Of a DNA stretch of 64,000 bases, positions 27,919-37,508 are shown piece after piece. Numbering within the stretch: the stretch's first letter is position 1; every line of letters starts with the position of its first letter. Source of the DNA: CAVQBP01 sp963848195. GTDB taxonomy: Bacteria; Bacteroidota; Ignavibacteria; Ignavibacteriales; Ignavibacteriaceae. The stretch spans positions 248,001-312,000 of the forward strand of contig CAWKCY010000016.1 of assembly GCA_963848195.1 (NCBI GenBank), in the 5' to 3' direction. Under the pieces are notes generated by a model, which saw only the letters and a list, made by a program, of their open reading frames with translations, was not told the DNA's origin and did no database searches. A program made the position numbers and the translations under genes.

Positions 27919-29508
27919 TTATCGCAGGAGAATCATTTTTCTAGTTTGTGTGTAATTCCCTGCCTGGAGTCTATAGAAGTAAATTCCGCTAGAAAGTTTC
28001 GATGCATTGAAATTGATTTCATAGCTTCCCGCCGGCTTTTCTTCATTAACAAGCTGTGCAATTTCTTTTCCAAGGACATCATATACTTTCAATATTACAT
28101 GATTAAAAGATGGTATTTGATAATTAATCTTTGTTGAAGGATTAAAGGGATTAGGATAGTTTTGAGACAGTTTAAAGGAATAAGGGTTAGAATATAATTC
28201 ATTAACATTTAAATTCAATTCCTGATCTAACTTCATAAGGAAAATATTACTCAATGTGTTAGAATCAGATAAGCTTCCTCCTAAATATAGACTGTTATCC
28301 TTTAAAATTATAGAATAAAGATAAAGCTGTTCATAATTTAGACTATCAATATGATATACCCATTTTAAATGTCCTGCATCTGAAAACTTGAGCACATAAC
28401 TATTAAAGTTTTTGTTAACTGAATCAACGGAACTTCCGGTAATGTAAATATTATTAGAATTATCTAAAGCAAGTGCTACTGGAGTATCATTCAAACCATT
28501 CGAGCTAACATATTCTTTTATCCATAATTCAACTCCGGATGGGGAAAGTTTTTTTATTTGAATATTCCCCTTCAAATCAGAATTATTTCCCATCGCAATA
28601 ATATTATTTAATTGATCAACTCCGATATCACACAGATATGTAATGTAATCAGTAGAATTCTTAACATTCTTTTCCCAAATAATTTCACCTGTTGTTGAAT
28701 TAATCTTATAAATTCTTGAATCATATTGTGTAAAAGTCACTATATTATTTTCAGAATCGAGCAATAATTTTTTAATAGTACTCCCTTCAATATGTGTATA
28801 CCATTTTAATTCCCCATCTTTAATGCAAGCGACATATGAATGATAAATGTTTTGTCCGTTTATTACTTGAAGCTGAAGGATACCTGCATAAATAAAATTA
28901 TCATTATCCCTAATTAAATCCGAAATCCCGTAAGCGCTAGTATCATCACGGAAAGGGACAGACCATAATGAATCACCGGAAGAGTTAAATGCATTTATTG
29001 CAAGATATGTATAATGAGGACCTTCCCAATTATCATAGGCAAGAACAGGTAAATCATTTTTATCAAGGAGTAATTTCAGCCCACGTGCCTTAAAATTGAA
29101 ATCCCTTGACCAGATTAATTTACCGGAGGAATCATATTTTTGGAAGATCATTTCTTTATAATAATTATTATTATCAATCGAAGCTGCCCCGGTTAAATAG
29201 ATATCCGAATTATTGTCAATTGCTAAAGAATTAAATTCATCACGATTACCTGGTTGGGATGCATAAAGAATAGATAAAAGAGAATCACCATCATAAGAAT
29301 ATTTTATTAAAAACGCATCAGCATTGTTATCCTGCATATATGTACCGCCTGCAAAGTAAATTCCCGAATTATCAGTCTTAGTACTATGGGAAAAATCAAA
29401 TGAGTTTATAGGGCCGTTATAAATTCTATACCAATCCAGTTTTGGATATGTTTGTGAGAATACGTTTTGAGTTATTAAAAGTAGTATTATAAAAATTATT
29501 CGTTTCAT
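27919..29508 (-). CDS. Secreted beta-propeller-like protein with type IX sorting domain
   Basis: The 529 residues have a signal peptide (MKRIIFIILLLITQNVFS). A repeated strand pattern of about 45-55 residues follows, of the SBBP/PQQ-like kind (DNNSDIYLTGAASIDNN, LDNSNNIYITGSSVDSVN, and KYDSSGKLIWSRDF). This suggests a beta propeller of about seven blades. The end (about 445-529) is a type IX sorting domain (SQNYPNPFNPSTKINYQIP; QTRKMILLR). The protein should be surface-exposed or released. No enzymatic residues are evident, so binding or adhesion is more likely than catalysis. Confidence 0.82.
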   Translation of the reverse strand: MKRIIFIILLLITQNVFSQTYPKLDWYRIYNGPINSFDFSHSTKTDNSGIYFAGGTYMQDNNADAFLIKYSYDGDSLLSILYASQPGNRDEFNSLAIDNNSDIYLTGAASIDNNNYYKEMIFQKYDSSGKLIWSRDFNFKARGLKLLLDKNDLPVLAYDNWEGPHYTYLAINAFNSSGDSLWSVPFRDDTSAYGISDLIRDNDNFIYAGILQLQVINGQNIYHSYVACIKDGELKWYTHIEGSTIKKLLLDSENNIVTFTQYDSRIYKINSTTGEIIWEKNVKNSTDYITYLCDIGVDQLNNIIAMGNNSDLKGNIQIKKLSPSGVELWIKEYVSSNGLNDTPVALALDNSNNIYITGSSVDSVNKNFNSYVLKFSDAGHLKWVYHIDSLNYEQLYLYSIILKDNSLYLGGSLSDSNTLSNIFLMKLDQELNLNVNELYSNPYSFKLSQNYPNPFNPSTKINYQIPSFNHVILKVYDVLGKEIAQLVNEEKPAGSYEINFNASKLSSGIYFYRLQAGNYTQTRKMILLR

Positions 29509-29956
29509 TTCTCCCCTTGTAAATTTATCTTAAGGATATTGTATATATTATTAATTCAAATTTAATATTATTGCAATTTAACTGCAATACATGCTTAATT
29601 TTTTAAATTGTTTAATTGCTTTATTGCTATAGGTGAAATTGTTTTAATAATTTATTTGGGATTTTTACAGGTGGATAGATACATAAAAATAATGCAATAA
29701 GGTTGGATTTTTCTTAGTGTTATTAAAGTCTAGTTAAAAGCGCAACTTTTGGGTAAGTAAGAGCTTAAGAGTGGCCTTACACCGGACTAAAAGTTAGGGT
29801 GTTAATGTTAGGATTTTATTTCGGTCAAAATATGCATCATTGATAAAGTGCACCGAATTAAAAGTCCGGACCTTTGGCTACAGTCGAGATTTCTTATTTG
29901 TTTCTGATGAATTCCACCGGCAAGTGATTTTTCAGTTGGCAGTCCAGTGATAGAAT
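29509..29956. other. Intergenic gap of 448 bp with a decayed direct repeat
   Basis: There is no gene in this AT-rich stretch. CACCGGACTAAAAGTTAGG (29780-29798) and CACCGAATTAAAAGTCCGG (29850-29868) look like two diverged copies of one element. The start-side promoter of the propeller gene must lie at the left end. Confidence 0.45.
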
Positions 29957-32587
29957 TTATGCTAAGACAGATTCTTTATGGAATTCGAGTTTGCCATGGT
30001 TTCCGAGTGTTACTGCAATGTGGTCGCCATCATTAAAATTACCGGTTAATAATTCCTGCGATAAAGGATTAATCAGGTATTTTTGAATGGTTCTTTTTAA
30101 CGGTCTGGCACCAAATGTAACATCGTAGCCGAGTTTTGCGAGCCAATCTTTTGATTCATCATTTACGTCAAGAACAATATCTTTTTGCTTTAACATGCTT
30201 TGTACATTTCTAATCTGGATATCAACAATTTCACGCAGTTCGGATTTTGTTAAAGGTTTAAAGAGGACTACTTCGTCAATTCTATTTAAGAATTCGGGTC
30301 TTATAGTTTTCCTTAACATATTAATTAAAGTTCCTCTTAACTCACCAAGTGCATTATCCATTTCGTCTTCAGAAACATGCTCAAGTTTTTCCTGAATTAA
30401 ATGAGAACCAAGGTTTGAGGTCATAATAATAATAGTATTTTTGAAATTGACAGTCCGGCCCTGATTATCGGTTAACCTTCCATCATCAAGAACCTGAAGA
30501 AGAATATTGAAAACATCCGGGTGTGCCTTTTCTATTTCATCCAGAAGTACAACAGAATAGGGTCTTCTTCTAACGGCTTCAGTTAATTGACCGCCTTCTT
30601 CATAACCTACATATCCAGGAGGTGCTCCGATTAATCTTGAAACGGAGAATTTTTCCATGTATTCGGACATATCGATTCGAATCATAGCATGCTCATCGTC
30701 AAAAAGAAATTCAGCTAAGGCTCTGGCTAGTTCAGTTTTTCCTACACCAGTAGTTCCAAGAAATATAAAAGAGCCAAGGGGGCGATTTATATCCTGCAAG
30801 CCGGTTCGAGATCTCCGTATTGCATTTGCTACGGCGGAGACAGCTTCTTCCTGTCCGACTACTCTATTATGGAGCTGGTCTTCAAGTTTTAGTAGTTTAC
30901 TTCTTTCGGATTCAAGCATTTTATTTACCGGGATGCCGGTCCATTTGGAAACTACTTCAGCAATATCTTCGGCGTCGACTTCTTCTTTCAGCATTTTTTT
31001 ATTTTTCTGAATTTCCGCAAACTCATTAGTTTCCTTCTTCAACTGTTTTTCAAGGGAAGCTATTTTGCCATATCGGAGTTCAGCAACTTTACCAAGATCA
31101 CCTTCACGCTCGTATCTATCGGCAAGAGTTTTAGAATTATCCATTTCACTTTTCATATTTCTAATATGCTGGATTTTTTCCTTTTCAAGATTCCAATGCA
31201 TACGAAGAGTATTCCTTTGTTCTTCGAGATCACTCAGCTCTTTTTTCAATTCTTCAAGTCTTTTTGCAGAAGCTTCATCTTTTTCTCTTTTAAGTGCTTC
31301 CCTTTCGATCTCAAGCTGCTTAATTTTTCTTTCGATAGAGTCAAGCTCCTCAGGCATTGAGTCAATTTCGATTCTTAATTTTGAGGCAGCTTCATCGACT
31401 AAATCGATAGCTTTATCGGGAAGGAACCTATCGGTAATATAACGATGTGAAAGTTGAGCAGCTGCAACAATTGCAGCGTCAGTAATTCTGACCCCATGGT
31501 GTACCTCATATCTTTCCCGTAAACCTCTTAAGATAGAGATAGTATCTTCGACATTAGGTTCAGATACAATCACAGGCTGGAATCTTCTTTCCAAAGCCGC
31601 ATCTTTTTCAATATGTTTTTTATATTCATTTAAAGTTGTTGCGCCAATAGCATGGAGTTCTCCACGTGCTAAAGCTGGTTTTAATATATTTGCTGCATCC
31701 ATTGAACCGGATACGGCACCTGCACCAACTAGAGTATGGAGCTCATCGATAAATAGAATAATTTCACCGTTTGATTCCTGTACTTCTTTAAGGACGGCTT
31801 TCATTCTTTCTTCAAACTGACCACGAAATTGGGTACCGGCAACGAGAGCGCCCATATCGAGGCCCACAATTCTTTTTGTTTTCAGGTTTTCAGGAACATC
31901 GCCTGAGACAATACGATGTGCAATACCTTCAGCGATAGCGGTTTTACCTACGCCGGGTTCACCTATAAGCACGGGGTTGTTTTTAGTTCTTCTTGAGAGG
32001 ACCTGAAGAACGCGCCGGATCTCTTCATCTCTGCCGATTACAGGATCCAGTTTTCCGGCTTTAGCTAATTCGTTTAGATCTCTTCCATATTTCTCCAAAG
32101 CCTGATAAGTATCTTCGGGGTTCTGAGTAGTAACTCTCTGGGTGCCTCTAACATCTTTTAATGCTGTTAGGATTTCATCATGTGAAATTCCGTTATCGCG
32201 CAAAAGCTGTCCGGCTTTTCCATCACTTTTGGAAAGGGCCAGTAAAAGGTGTTCGGTGGAAACAAATTCATCCTTAAGATTTTTAGCTTCTTCAGCAGCA
32301 TCATCAAAAAGTTTTCCCATATTATTGGACATCTGCTGATTGCCTATTCCGGCACCGCTAACTTTTGGAAGCTTTTCGAGTAGATCATTAACTTTCAGTT
32401 TTACACTATTAACATTTCCGCCGGTTTTCTGCATGATAGTATCTGCAATATTTCCTTTTTCCTGGATAAGAGCAGCCAAGACATGTTCCGGCTCTAAAAT
32501 TTGATTATTATAATTTTGTGCAATCTCAAGAGCAGACTGTACTATCTCCTGAGCTTTCACAGTTAGTTTATTAAAATTAAATGCCAT
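29957..32587 (-). CDS. clpB: ATP-dependent disaggregase ClpB
   Basis: ClpB threads aggregated proteins through a hexameric ring, working with DnaK. The 876 residues show the N domain (about 5-145), Walker A of AAA1 (GEPGVGKT, about 209-216) and Walker B LFIDELH. A long coiled-coil middle domain (about 410-530) follows, then Walker A of AAA2 (GTTGVGKT) with VVLLDEIEKAHPDV. It lacks a ClpP-binding tripeptide loop, as expected for ClpB. It is the last gene of the chaperone cluster, 79 bp after htpG. All expected residues seem present. Confidence 0.97.
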   Translation of the reverse strand: MAFNFNKLTVKAQEIVQSALEIAQNYNNQILEPEHVLAALIQEKGNIADTIMQKTGGNVNSVKLKVNDLLEKLPKVSGAGIGNQQMSNNMGKLFDDAAEEAKNLKDEFVSTEHLLLALSKSDGKAGQLLRDNGISHDEILTALKDVRGTQRVTTQNPEDTYQALEKYGRDLNELAKAGKLDPVIGRDEEIRRVLQVLSRRTKNNPVLIGEPGVGKTAIAEGIAHRIVSGDVPENLKTKRIVGLDMGALVAGTQFRGQFEERMKAVLKEVQESNGEIILFIDELHTLVGAGAVSGSMDAANILKPALARGELHAIGATTLNEYKKHIEKDAALERRFQPVIVSEPNVEDTISILRGLRERYEVHHGVRITDAAIVAAAQLSHRYITDRFLPDKAIDLVDEAASKLRIEIDSMPEELDSIERKIKQLEIEREALKREKDEASAKRLEELKKELSDLEEQRNTLRMHWNLEKEKIQHIRNMKSEMDNSKTLADRYEREGDLGKVAELRYGKIASLEKQLKKETNEFAEIQKNKKMLKEEVDAEDIAEVVSKWTGIPVNKMLESERSKLLKLEDQLHNRVVGQEEAVSAVANAIRRSRTGLQDINRPLGSFIFLGTTGVGKTELARALAEFLFDDEHAMIRIDMSEYMEKFSVSRLIGAPPGYVGYEEGGQLTEAVRRRPYSVVLLDEIEKAHPDVFNILLQVLDDGRLTDNQGRTVNFKNTIIIMTSNLGSHLIQEKLEHVSEDEMDNALGELRGTLINMLRKTIRPEFLNRIDEVVLFKPLTKSELREIVDIQIRNVQSMLKQKDIVLDVNDESKDWLAKLGYDVTFGARPLKRTIQKYLINPLSQELLTGNFNDGDHIAVTLGNHGKLEFHKESVLA

Positions 32588-32666
32588 ATATATTCATTTC
32601 CTTTCTAAATCAAAACCCATAAAAATCTTTTTTGCTTAATATTGGGTAACATTCATAGACAATATA

Positions 32667-34580
32667 TCAATTGATTTTTTTCACTTCAGTATACCAATCG
32701 CTTGATTGTTCAAGCATTTTATTTATTCTGTTAACGAGATTATGCGGATCGTTCAAATTACCTTCGAGAAGCAGGGCGGATTCAAACAACTGTTCCGTAA
32801 CATCGGGTATATATTCATCTTTAGAGTTAGACTTAAAAACCTTTAATAAGTTTCTGATTAATTTATGATTTTTGTTTATTTCCAAAATTTTCTTTTGAAC
32901 GCCTATATCCTGGTTTGCCATTCTCAAAATTTTCTGCATTTGTGAGGACATACTATCATCGGCACCTACAAGAATGGCGGGGCTACCACTCAGCCTATTT
33001 GATTCTTTAACTTCTGCCACCTTATCTCCAAGAATATCTTTCATTTTAGATAATAAGCTGTCAAAATGTTTTTCATCAACCTTGTCCAGCTTTTCGAACT
33101 TATCTTCCTTTTCTTCAAGATCCTTTAATTTTTTAAGATTATCAAGGTCAACGGTGTCAACAGACTTAAGCTCATAGTCTTTAAATTTTCTAATTGAACT
33201 AATCACAAATTCATCAACCGGGTCATAGAGATAAAATACTTCGAGACCTTTATTTTTAAATATTTCAAGATGCGGATCCTGTTCTATAGCTGATCTGCTA
33301 GGGCCTGAGGCATAGAAAATTTGTTTCTGATTTTCTTTGAACCTAGAGACATATTCTTCTAGAGAAGTTAATCCATCCGCATTTTCATTATTTGAAGAAT
33401 TAAACCTGAGCAGCTGCATAAACTTTTCGGCATTAGTGAAATCAGTATAACCTAATTTGAAGACTCTGCCATGCTCTTTCCAGAAACTAGCATACTCTTC
33501 GGGGTTGTCTTTAGCTTTCTTTATCAAATGAGAAAGGACCTGGCTGGTTACAGTATTAGATATTTTTGTAAAAATAATATTTTCCTGTAAAGTTTCCCTG
33601 GATATGTTTAGGGGAAGGTCTTCGGAGTCAACAACTCCTTTTACAAAACTCAAATATTCAGGTAGTAGATCTTTGTTTTTATGCTGAATGAGGACACGTC
33701 TAACATAGAGATCCAGGCCGTAATCTTCCCTATTTAATCCGAAGAAGTCAAAATTCTTTTTAGGAATAAAAAGGAGGCTGCTGAACTGGATAGGAGCGTC
33801 AACAGAATTATGAATTATTTCCATGGGTTCATCGGAATCATAAGTTAAGAACTTATAGAACTCGACGTACTGTTCTTTCTTGACATTCGATTTAGGTTCG
33901 CGCCAGATAGCAGCGATAGTATTAATTTTTTCTTTTTCCAGATATATAGGAAAAGAAATAAAATTCGAATGTTTTTTAATCACGGTTTCAAGTCTATATT
34001 TATCTGCAAAATCCTTTGCGTCGTCTTTCAGATGAATTTCTACAGTAGTACCACGTTTAATCTTATCATCATATTCGGATATTTGATAATCACCCAGTCC
34101 ATCAGAACTCCATTCAATAGCATGTTCGCTGCTTAGATAAGATTTAGTTTTGATAACTACTTTTTCCGCAACCATAAATACAGAATAAAAACCTACGCCG
34201 AATTTTCCAATAATATTATTGGCATCTGCTTTATTTTCTTTTAACTGCTTTAGAAATTCTGCAGAACCGGATTTAGCAATTGTACCGATGTTGGTAATAA
34301 GCTCATCTTTTGTCATGCCTATTCCTGTATCAGAGACAGTTATCAACTTTTTCTTTTCGTCAAAATTTACTCTTATTTCCAGTGGTAAATCCTTATCTAA
34401 TATATCTGTGCCTTTAGTTGATTCGAAACGAATTTTATCAAGGGCATCGGACGAGTTAGAGATCAATTCTCTCAAAAATATTTCTCTACTTGTATAGAGA
34501 GAATGGACAAGAATATCCAAAAGTTGTTTTACTTCTGCCTTAAAATGATATTTCTTTGCAGCTGTTTCTTTATCGCTCAT
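32667..34580 (-). CDS. htpG: Hsp90-family chaperone HtpG
   Basis: HtpG is the cytoplasmic bacterial Hsp90. The 637 residues start with the ATP-binding GHKL domain (ELISNSSDALDKIRF, DTGIGMTKDEL, IGKFGVGFYS). Next is the middle domain with the catalytic Arg of LNISRETLQEN, and then a dimerisation domain. Length is standard. It lies 17 bp after the dnaJ-like gene and 79 bp before clpB, all on the minus strand, which points to one heat-shock operon. Confidence 0.97.
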   Translation of the reverse strand: MSDKETAAKKYHFKAEVKQLLDILVHSLYTSREIFLRELISNSSDALDKIRFESTKGTDILDKDLPLEIRVNFDEKKKLITVSDTGIGMTKDELITNIGTIAKSGSAEFLKQLKENKADANNIIGKFGVGFYSVFMVAEKVVIKTKSYLSSEHAIEWSSDGLGDYQISEYDDKIKRGTTVEIHLKDDAKDFADKYRLETVIKKHSNFISFPIYLEKEKINTIAAIWREPKSNVKKEQYVEFYKFLTYDSDEPMEIIHNSVDAPIQFSSLLFIPKKNFDFFGLNREDYGLDLYVRRVLIQHKNKDLLPEYLSFVKGVVDSEDLPLNISRETLQENIIFTKISNTVTSQVLSHLIKKAKDNPEEYASFWKEHGRVFKLGYTDFTNAEKFMQLLRFNSSNNENADGLTSLEEYVSRFKENQKQIFYASGPSRSAIEQDPHLEIFKNKGLEVFYLYDPVDEFVISSIRKFKDYELKSVDTVDLDNLKKLKDLEEKEDKFEKLDKVDEKHFDSLLSKMKDILGDKVAEVKESNRLSGSPAILVGADDSMSSQMQKILRMANQDIGVQKKILEINKNHKLIRNLLKVFKSNSKDEYIPDVTEQLFESALLLEGNLNDPHNLVNRINKMLEQSSDWYTEVKKIN

Positions 34581-34597
34581 GTTTTCTCCTTCTAAAT

Positions 34598-35536
34598 TTA
34601 TTTTCTTAAAGATGCAAGTTTTTCAAATAACTTAGTTTCTTCCGAAGTAAGTTTTTTCGGGATCTGGACATTCAATCTAATGTACAAATCTCCGTATGAA
34701 TTTTTATAATTTTCTTTAGGCATACCCATATTCTTAATTTTTAGAAGCTTTCCATTTTCAGATTCTTTAGGAATGGTTAAATTTATTTTCTTACCATTAA
34801 GAGCTTGAAACTGTATTTTACCACCGAGAACTGCAGTATATAAATCCACATCAAGATTATAGTATAAATCATCTTCTTTAATTTCATAAAAAGGGTGATC
34901 GAGTAAATGAACAGTAAGATATAAATCTCCCTTTTCGCCGCCATGAGCACCGGGAGCACCCTGATTTTTTAATCTTAATACTTTACCTTCCCTGGTACCC
35001 TGATTTATTTTAATTTTTAATTTTCTTCCATCAACAGAAATCTGTCTTTCGCCCCCGCTATATGCTTCTTCGAGAGTTAAGTTTAAATTAGCCTCATAAT
35101 CATTTCCTTTTCTAGCCCTATTAAAAACAGATTCGCCTGACTGTCTTCTATTACCGGCGCCGAAGAAACTTTCGAAGAAATCGGAGAAGCCGCCGATATT
35201 GCCAAAGAGGTCGCCTAAATTTCCGCTATATTGATAATTAGCTCCTTGCTGACCGCCTGAAGCATATTGCCTAAACCAGTCATCAGTATTTCCAGCACCT
35301 GCATTCTGATACTGCTTCCAATTGGAGCCTAATTGATCATATTTTTTTCTTTTATCGGGGTCTTTTAAGACTTCATATGCTTCGCTAATTTCTTTAAACT
35401 TTTCTTCGGCGGTTTTGCTGCCAGGATTTTTATCGGGATGATATTTTTTAGCCAAATCCCTGTATGCTTTTTTTAATTCTGCATCGGTTGCTGATTTTTC
35501 TACTCCTAATATTTTATAATAGTCTTTAAATTCCAT
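34598..35536 (-). CDS. J-domain co-chaperone, CbpA/type II DnaJ
   Basis: J-domain proteins stimulate DnaK ATPase activity and hand over clients. Residues 1-70 are a J domain with HPD at 33-35. A Gly/Phe-rich linker (about 75-140; GDLFGNIGGFSDFFES) and two beta-sandwich client-binding domains follow. There is no CxxCxGxG zinc region, so this is the CbpA-like class rather than canonical DnaJ. It lies between hsp20 and htpG. No dnaK is in the window. Confidence 0.92.
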   Translation of the reverse strand: MEFKDYYKILGVEKSATDAELKKAYRDLAKKYHPDKNPGSKTAEEKFKEISEAYEVLKDPDKRKKYDQLGSNWKQYQNAGAGNTDDWFRQYASGGQQGANYQYSGNLGDLFGNIGGFSDFFESFFGAGNRRQSGESVFNRARKGNDYEANLNLTLEEAYSGGERQISVDGRKLKIKINQGTREGKVLRLKNQGAPGAHGGEKGDLYLTVHLLDHPFYEIKEDDLYYNLDVDLYTAVLGGKIQFQALNGKKINLTIPKESENGKLLKIKNMGMPKENYKNSYGDLYIRLNVQIPKKLTSEETKLFEKLASLRK

Positions 35537-35631
35537 CAGTTACTACCTAATTAAAATTTTTGATAAGCAATAATAGTAAAAAAGGGTAACTAACTGAATA
35601 GCTACCCTCTTTTATCACATTTGCTAAAAAA

Positions 35632-36096
35632 TTATTTTATTTTTATATCGAGCTGTTTAGGTTTCGCTTCTTCAGATTTAGGAACGGTAATTAATAATTG
35701 ACCGTCTTTAAATTCAGCATCGATTTCACTCTCTTTAATTTTATTAGGGAGAGAAAAAGATCTAAAATATTTACCATATGATCTTTCAATCCTATGATAT
35801 TTAGAATCCTTATCTTCCTTTTCTTGTTTTCGTTCGCCGCTAATATTCAATTGACCATCCGAAAAGGAAATCTTCAGATCATTTTTATTTACACCCGGTA
35901 AATCCATCTTCAGGATGAAATTATCTTTATTTTCGGAAATATCTGTTAGAGGAGACCAAACAGCATTTTGATACTCATCATTACCGTCTCCGTCATTTCC
36001 GAAACCGAATCTTTTTTCGAAATTATCGAACATTCTGCCGAATTCACGTTCAATGTTTAATAATTCACGAGCAGGGTTCCATCTTACGATAGCCAT
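35632..36096 (-). CDS. Small heat-shock protein of the Hsp20 family
   Basis: Hsp20 proteins hold unfolding proteins in soluble complexes. The start at 36096 (MAIVRWNPARELLNIEREF) is preceded by GGAGGA at a good distance; the frame extends 20 codons upstream but that stretch is basic and unlike the family. The alpha-crystallin domain spans about residues 45-145 (DLPGVNKNDLKISFSDGQLNI; the C-terminal LLITVPKS). It is the first gene of the chaperone cluster, so the heat-shock promoter should lie in the gap beyond 36096, but no CIRCE element is seen there. Confidence 0.93.
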   Translation of the reverse strand: MAIVRWNPARELLNIEREFGRMFDNFEKRFGFGNDGDGNDEYQNAVWSPLTDISENKDNFILKMDLPGVNKNDLKISFSDGQLNISGERKQEKEDKDSKYHRIERSYGKYFRSFSLPNKIKESEIDAEFKDGQLLITVPKSEEAKPKQLDIKIK

Positions 36097-36248
36097 TTTA
36101 CTTTCCTCCTTCCTTAATTTCATTTTACAATTTTTTTTATTGATTTTCAAAGTCACTTAATATTATCAATAGTTGTGCCAAGTAAGATTAAGGAGGGATA
36201 AGTGATTTGTTTATAACGAGTTACGAGGAGATGATTTGGATTCCGACG

Positions 36249-36305
36249 TATGTCAAATTGACATATAATAGTGACACTTATTTTATTTTTGACATTATTT
36301 TGACA
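36249..36305. promoter_or_regulatory. Cluster of TGTCA/TGACA motifs with a 17-bp palindrome
   Basis: TATGTCAA-A-TTGACATA (36249-36265) is a perfect 8+1+8 inverted repeat. GTGACA (36271) and two TTGACA (36289, 36300; 11-bp period) follow. The cluster lies about 150-210 bp before the chaperone cluster start, so an operator is conceivable. No regulator is assigned. Confidence 0.35.
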
Positions 36306-36565
36306 AATATGGATGAAGGTTATAGAGAGCATGTTAATGTTTTTATTATTTCACTTCTTCTTCGAGGTTTTGTCACTACTGTTATTTATAGCATCTATAA
36401 TAATTTCACACCTTCATTGTTCAAAACAAAACTCGGTTTATGAAAAATTTAGTAGTTCAAATGGTGATTTTGAAGGTATTATTTAAAATAAGGATACGAG
36501 ACTGACGGATTTAGAAATGGCAATTTTATTTTTTGAGAAAGCCTTGAGGAGATTTGCTTGTATAA

Positions 36566-36625
36566 GCGGATTTAAAACGGTTTTAATACGGATTTAAAAC
36601 GGTTTCAAAACGGTTTCAGAGTTGT
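36566..36625. repeat. AACGGTTTCA/AATACGG repeat block, copy 2
   Basis: Carries AAAACGG, TTAATACGG and GGTTTCAAAACGGTTTCAGAGT in the same order as the block at 8278-8346. Confidence 0.55.
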
Positions 36626-36732
36626 TGTGGATAAGATTTTAATTGGAAATCTTATGTTATAGACCTTCCCAAAAGCCATTTAAGATAGGGATGGTGATGA
36701 AATTTGATGATTTGGGTAATTACAGTGAGAAG

Positions 36733-36930
36733 AACCCACACATGTATCTCTAGGAGGAGAACCCACCCCTGCACCCCTCCGAGGAGGGGATCTCATATTT
36801 CATTTTCTGAATTAGTAGAGGTAACTGACATCTATGCTTCCGGGAAACTACCCTGTCACTCCTCCGAGGAGAACCCACCCCTGCACCCCTCCGAGGAGGG
36901 GAACTTATATTTTAGTTTCTGGATTAGAAG
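36733..36930. repeat. Two REP-like units with CCCCTCC-GA-GGAGGGG palindrome
   Basis: Unit 1 (palindrome at 36774-36789) and unit 2 (36886-36901) share AACCCACCCCTGCA before the palindrome, and similar AT-rich text with ATTAG after it. A weaker copy of the left part lies at 36733-36759. These units are on the far side of the DUF559 gene from the array at 37509-38016. Confidence 0.75.
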
Positions 36931-37061
36931 AGCGGACGCCATGCTTTTGGGAGGGGAAATTTATTAATTAAATTTAGGGGTAAACCGGAACTGTTTAGAT
37001 CCGAAGTGAATGATAAATTATTATATTAATGTTGAAAGGTGCTTTAGTTTGATTGGAGGAA

Positions 37062-37436
37062 TTATTTTTCGGAATTTTTATCAATCCATGTTTCAATTTT
37101 CTCCAGAACCTGTTCTAATTTATAACGAACATCCAAATCATCAAATCTTAAGACAATAATTCCAAATTCTTTTAGCCTTTTATCCCGTTTTTCATCTTTA
37201 TATTCTTTTCCGTAATGACTTTCGCCGTCTATTTCAATTGCCAATTTTAAATCTTTACAATAAAAATCTACAATATAATTATCAATTGGTTTTTGTCTAT
37301 CAAAATCGAAGCCGCGCATTTGTTTTTTCCTAAGATAGTCCCATAATAAAATTTCGGTGAATGTGCTACCGTTTCGCAGTTTTCTAGCAAGTTCTTTTAG
37401 TTTCGGATTATATGGAATTATTTCCCTTTGTTTCAT
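37062..37436 (-). CDS. DUF559 Vsr-like PD-(D/E)xK endonuclease-fold protein
   Basis: The start at 37436 (MKQREIIPYNPKLKELARKL) fits the family, giving 124 residues; the frame runs 21 codons further into repeat-derived sequence. Family marks are the helix STFTEILLWDYLRKKQM, then FDFDRQKPIDNYIVDFYC and LAIEIDGESHY, where Asp and the Glu-x-Asp pair form the nuclease-fold active site, and IIVLRFDDLDV. The fold is that of very-short-patch repair endonucleases. The true role of DUF559 is not known. The gene is bracketed by palindromic repeats on both sides (36733-36930 and 37509-38016), which suggests a functional link. Confidence 0.85.
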   Translation of the reverse strand: MKQREIIPYNPKLKELARKLRNGSTFTEILLWDYLRKKQMRGFDFDRQKPIDNYIVDFYCKDLKLAIEIDGESHYGKEYKDEKRDKRLKEFGIIVLRFDDLDVRYKLEQVLEKIETWIDKNSEK

Positions 37437-37508
37437 GGTATGAATGGATTTGTTAAAGGTATAATACAAAGTTAATAATAAAAATAATATTTTACCCACA
37501 CTAGTTAC

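Larger units (their letters stand above)
36097..37061. other. Strand-switch intergenic region, 965 bp, repeats and candidate operators
   Basis: Genes to the left run on the minus strand and those from 38111 on run on the plus strand. No convincing gene lies here: the plus-strand frames at 36207-36443 and 36704-36967 have no ribosome site, and the second is made of repeat sequence. The region holds a TGTCA/TGACA cluster, an AACGG repeat block, one DnaA-box match (TGTGGATAA, 36626-36634) and GC-rich palindromes. Confidence 0.6.

Noticed and set aside
31065..31442. Long plus-strand frames opposite clpB
   Set aside because: Serine/leucine-rich antisense shadows of the charged coiled-coil region of ClpB.
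36165..36181. Sigma-54-like promoter on the minus strand before hsp20 (TTGGCAC-N5-TTGAT)
   Set aside because: The required GC at the -12 position is GA, and heat-shock chaperones are not usual sigma-54 targets.
36207..36443. Plus-strand open frame of 78 codons
   Set aside because: It has no ribosome site, an AT-driven composition, and overlaps a TGTCA/TGACA palindrome cluster.
36626..36634. Replication origin based on one TTATCCACA match
   Set aside because: A single 9-mer is expected by chance about once per window of this size on both strands; no cluster was found.
36704..36967. Plus-strand open frame of 87 codons in the repeat region
   Set aside because: It is a translation of the two palindrome units (HPCTPPRRG, then PPLHPSEEG), has no ribosome site and no family resemblance.
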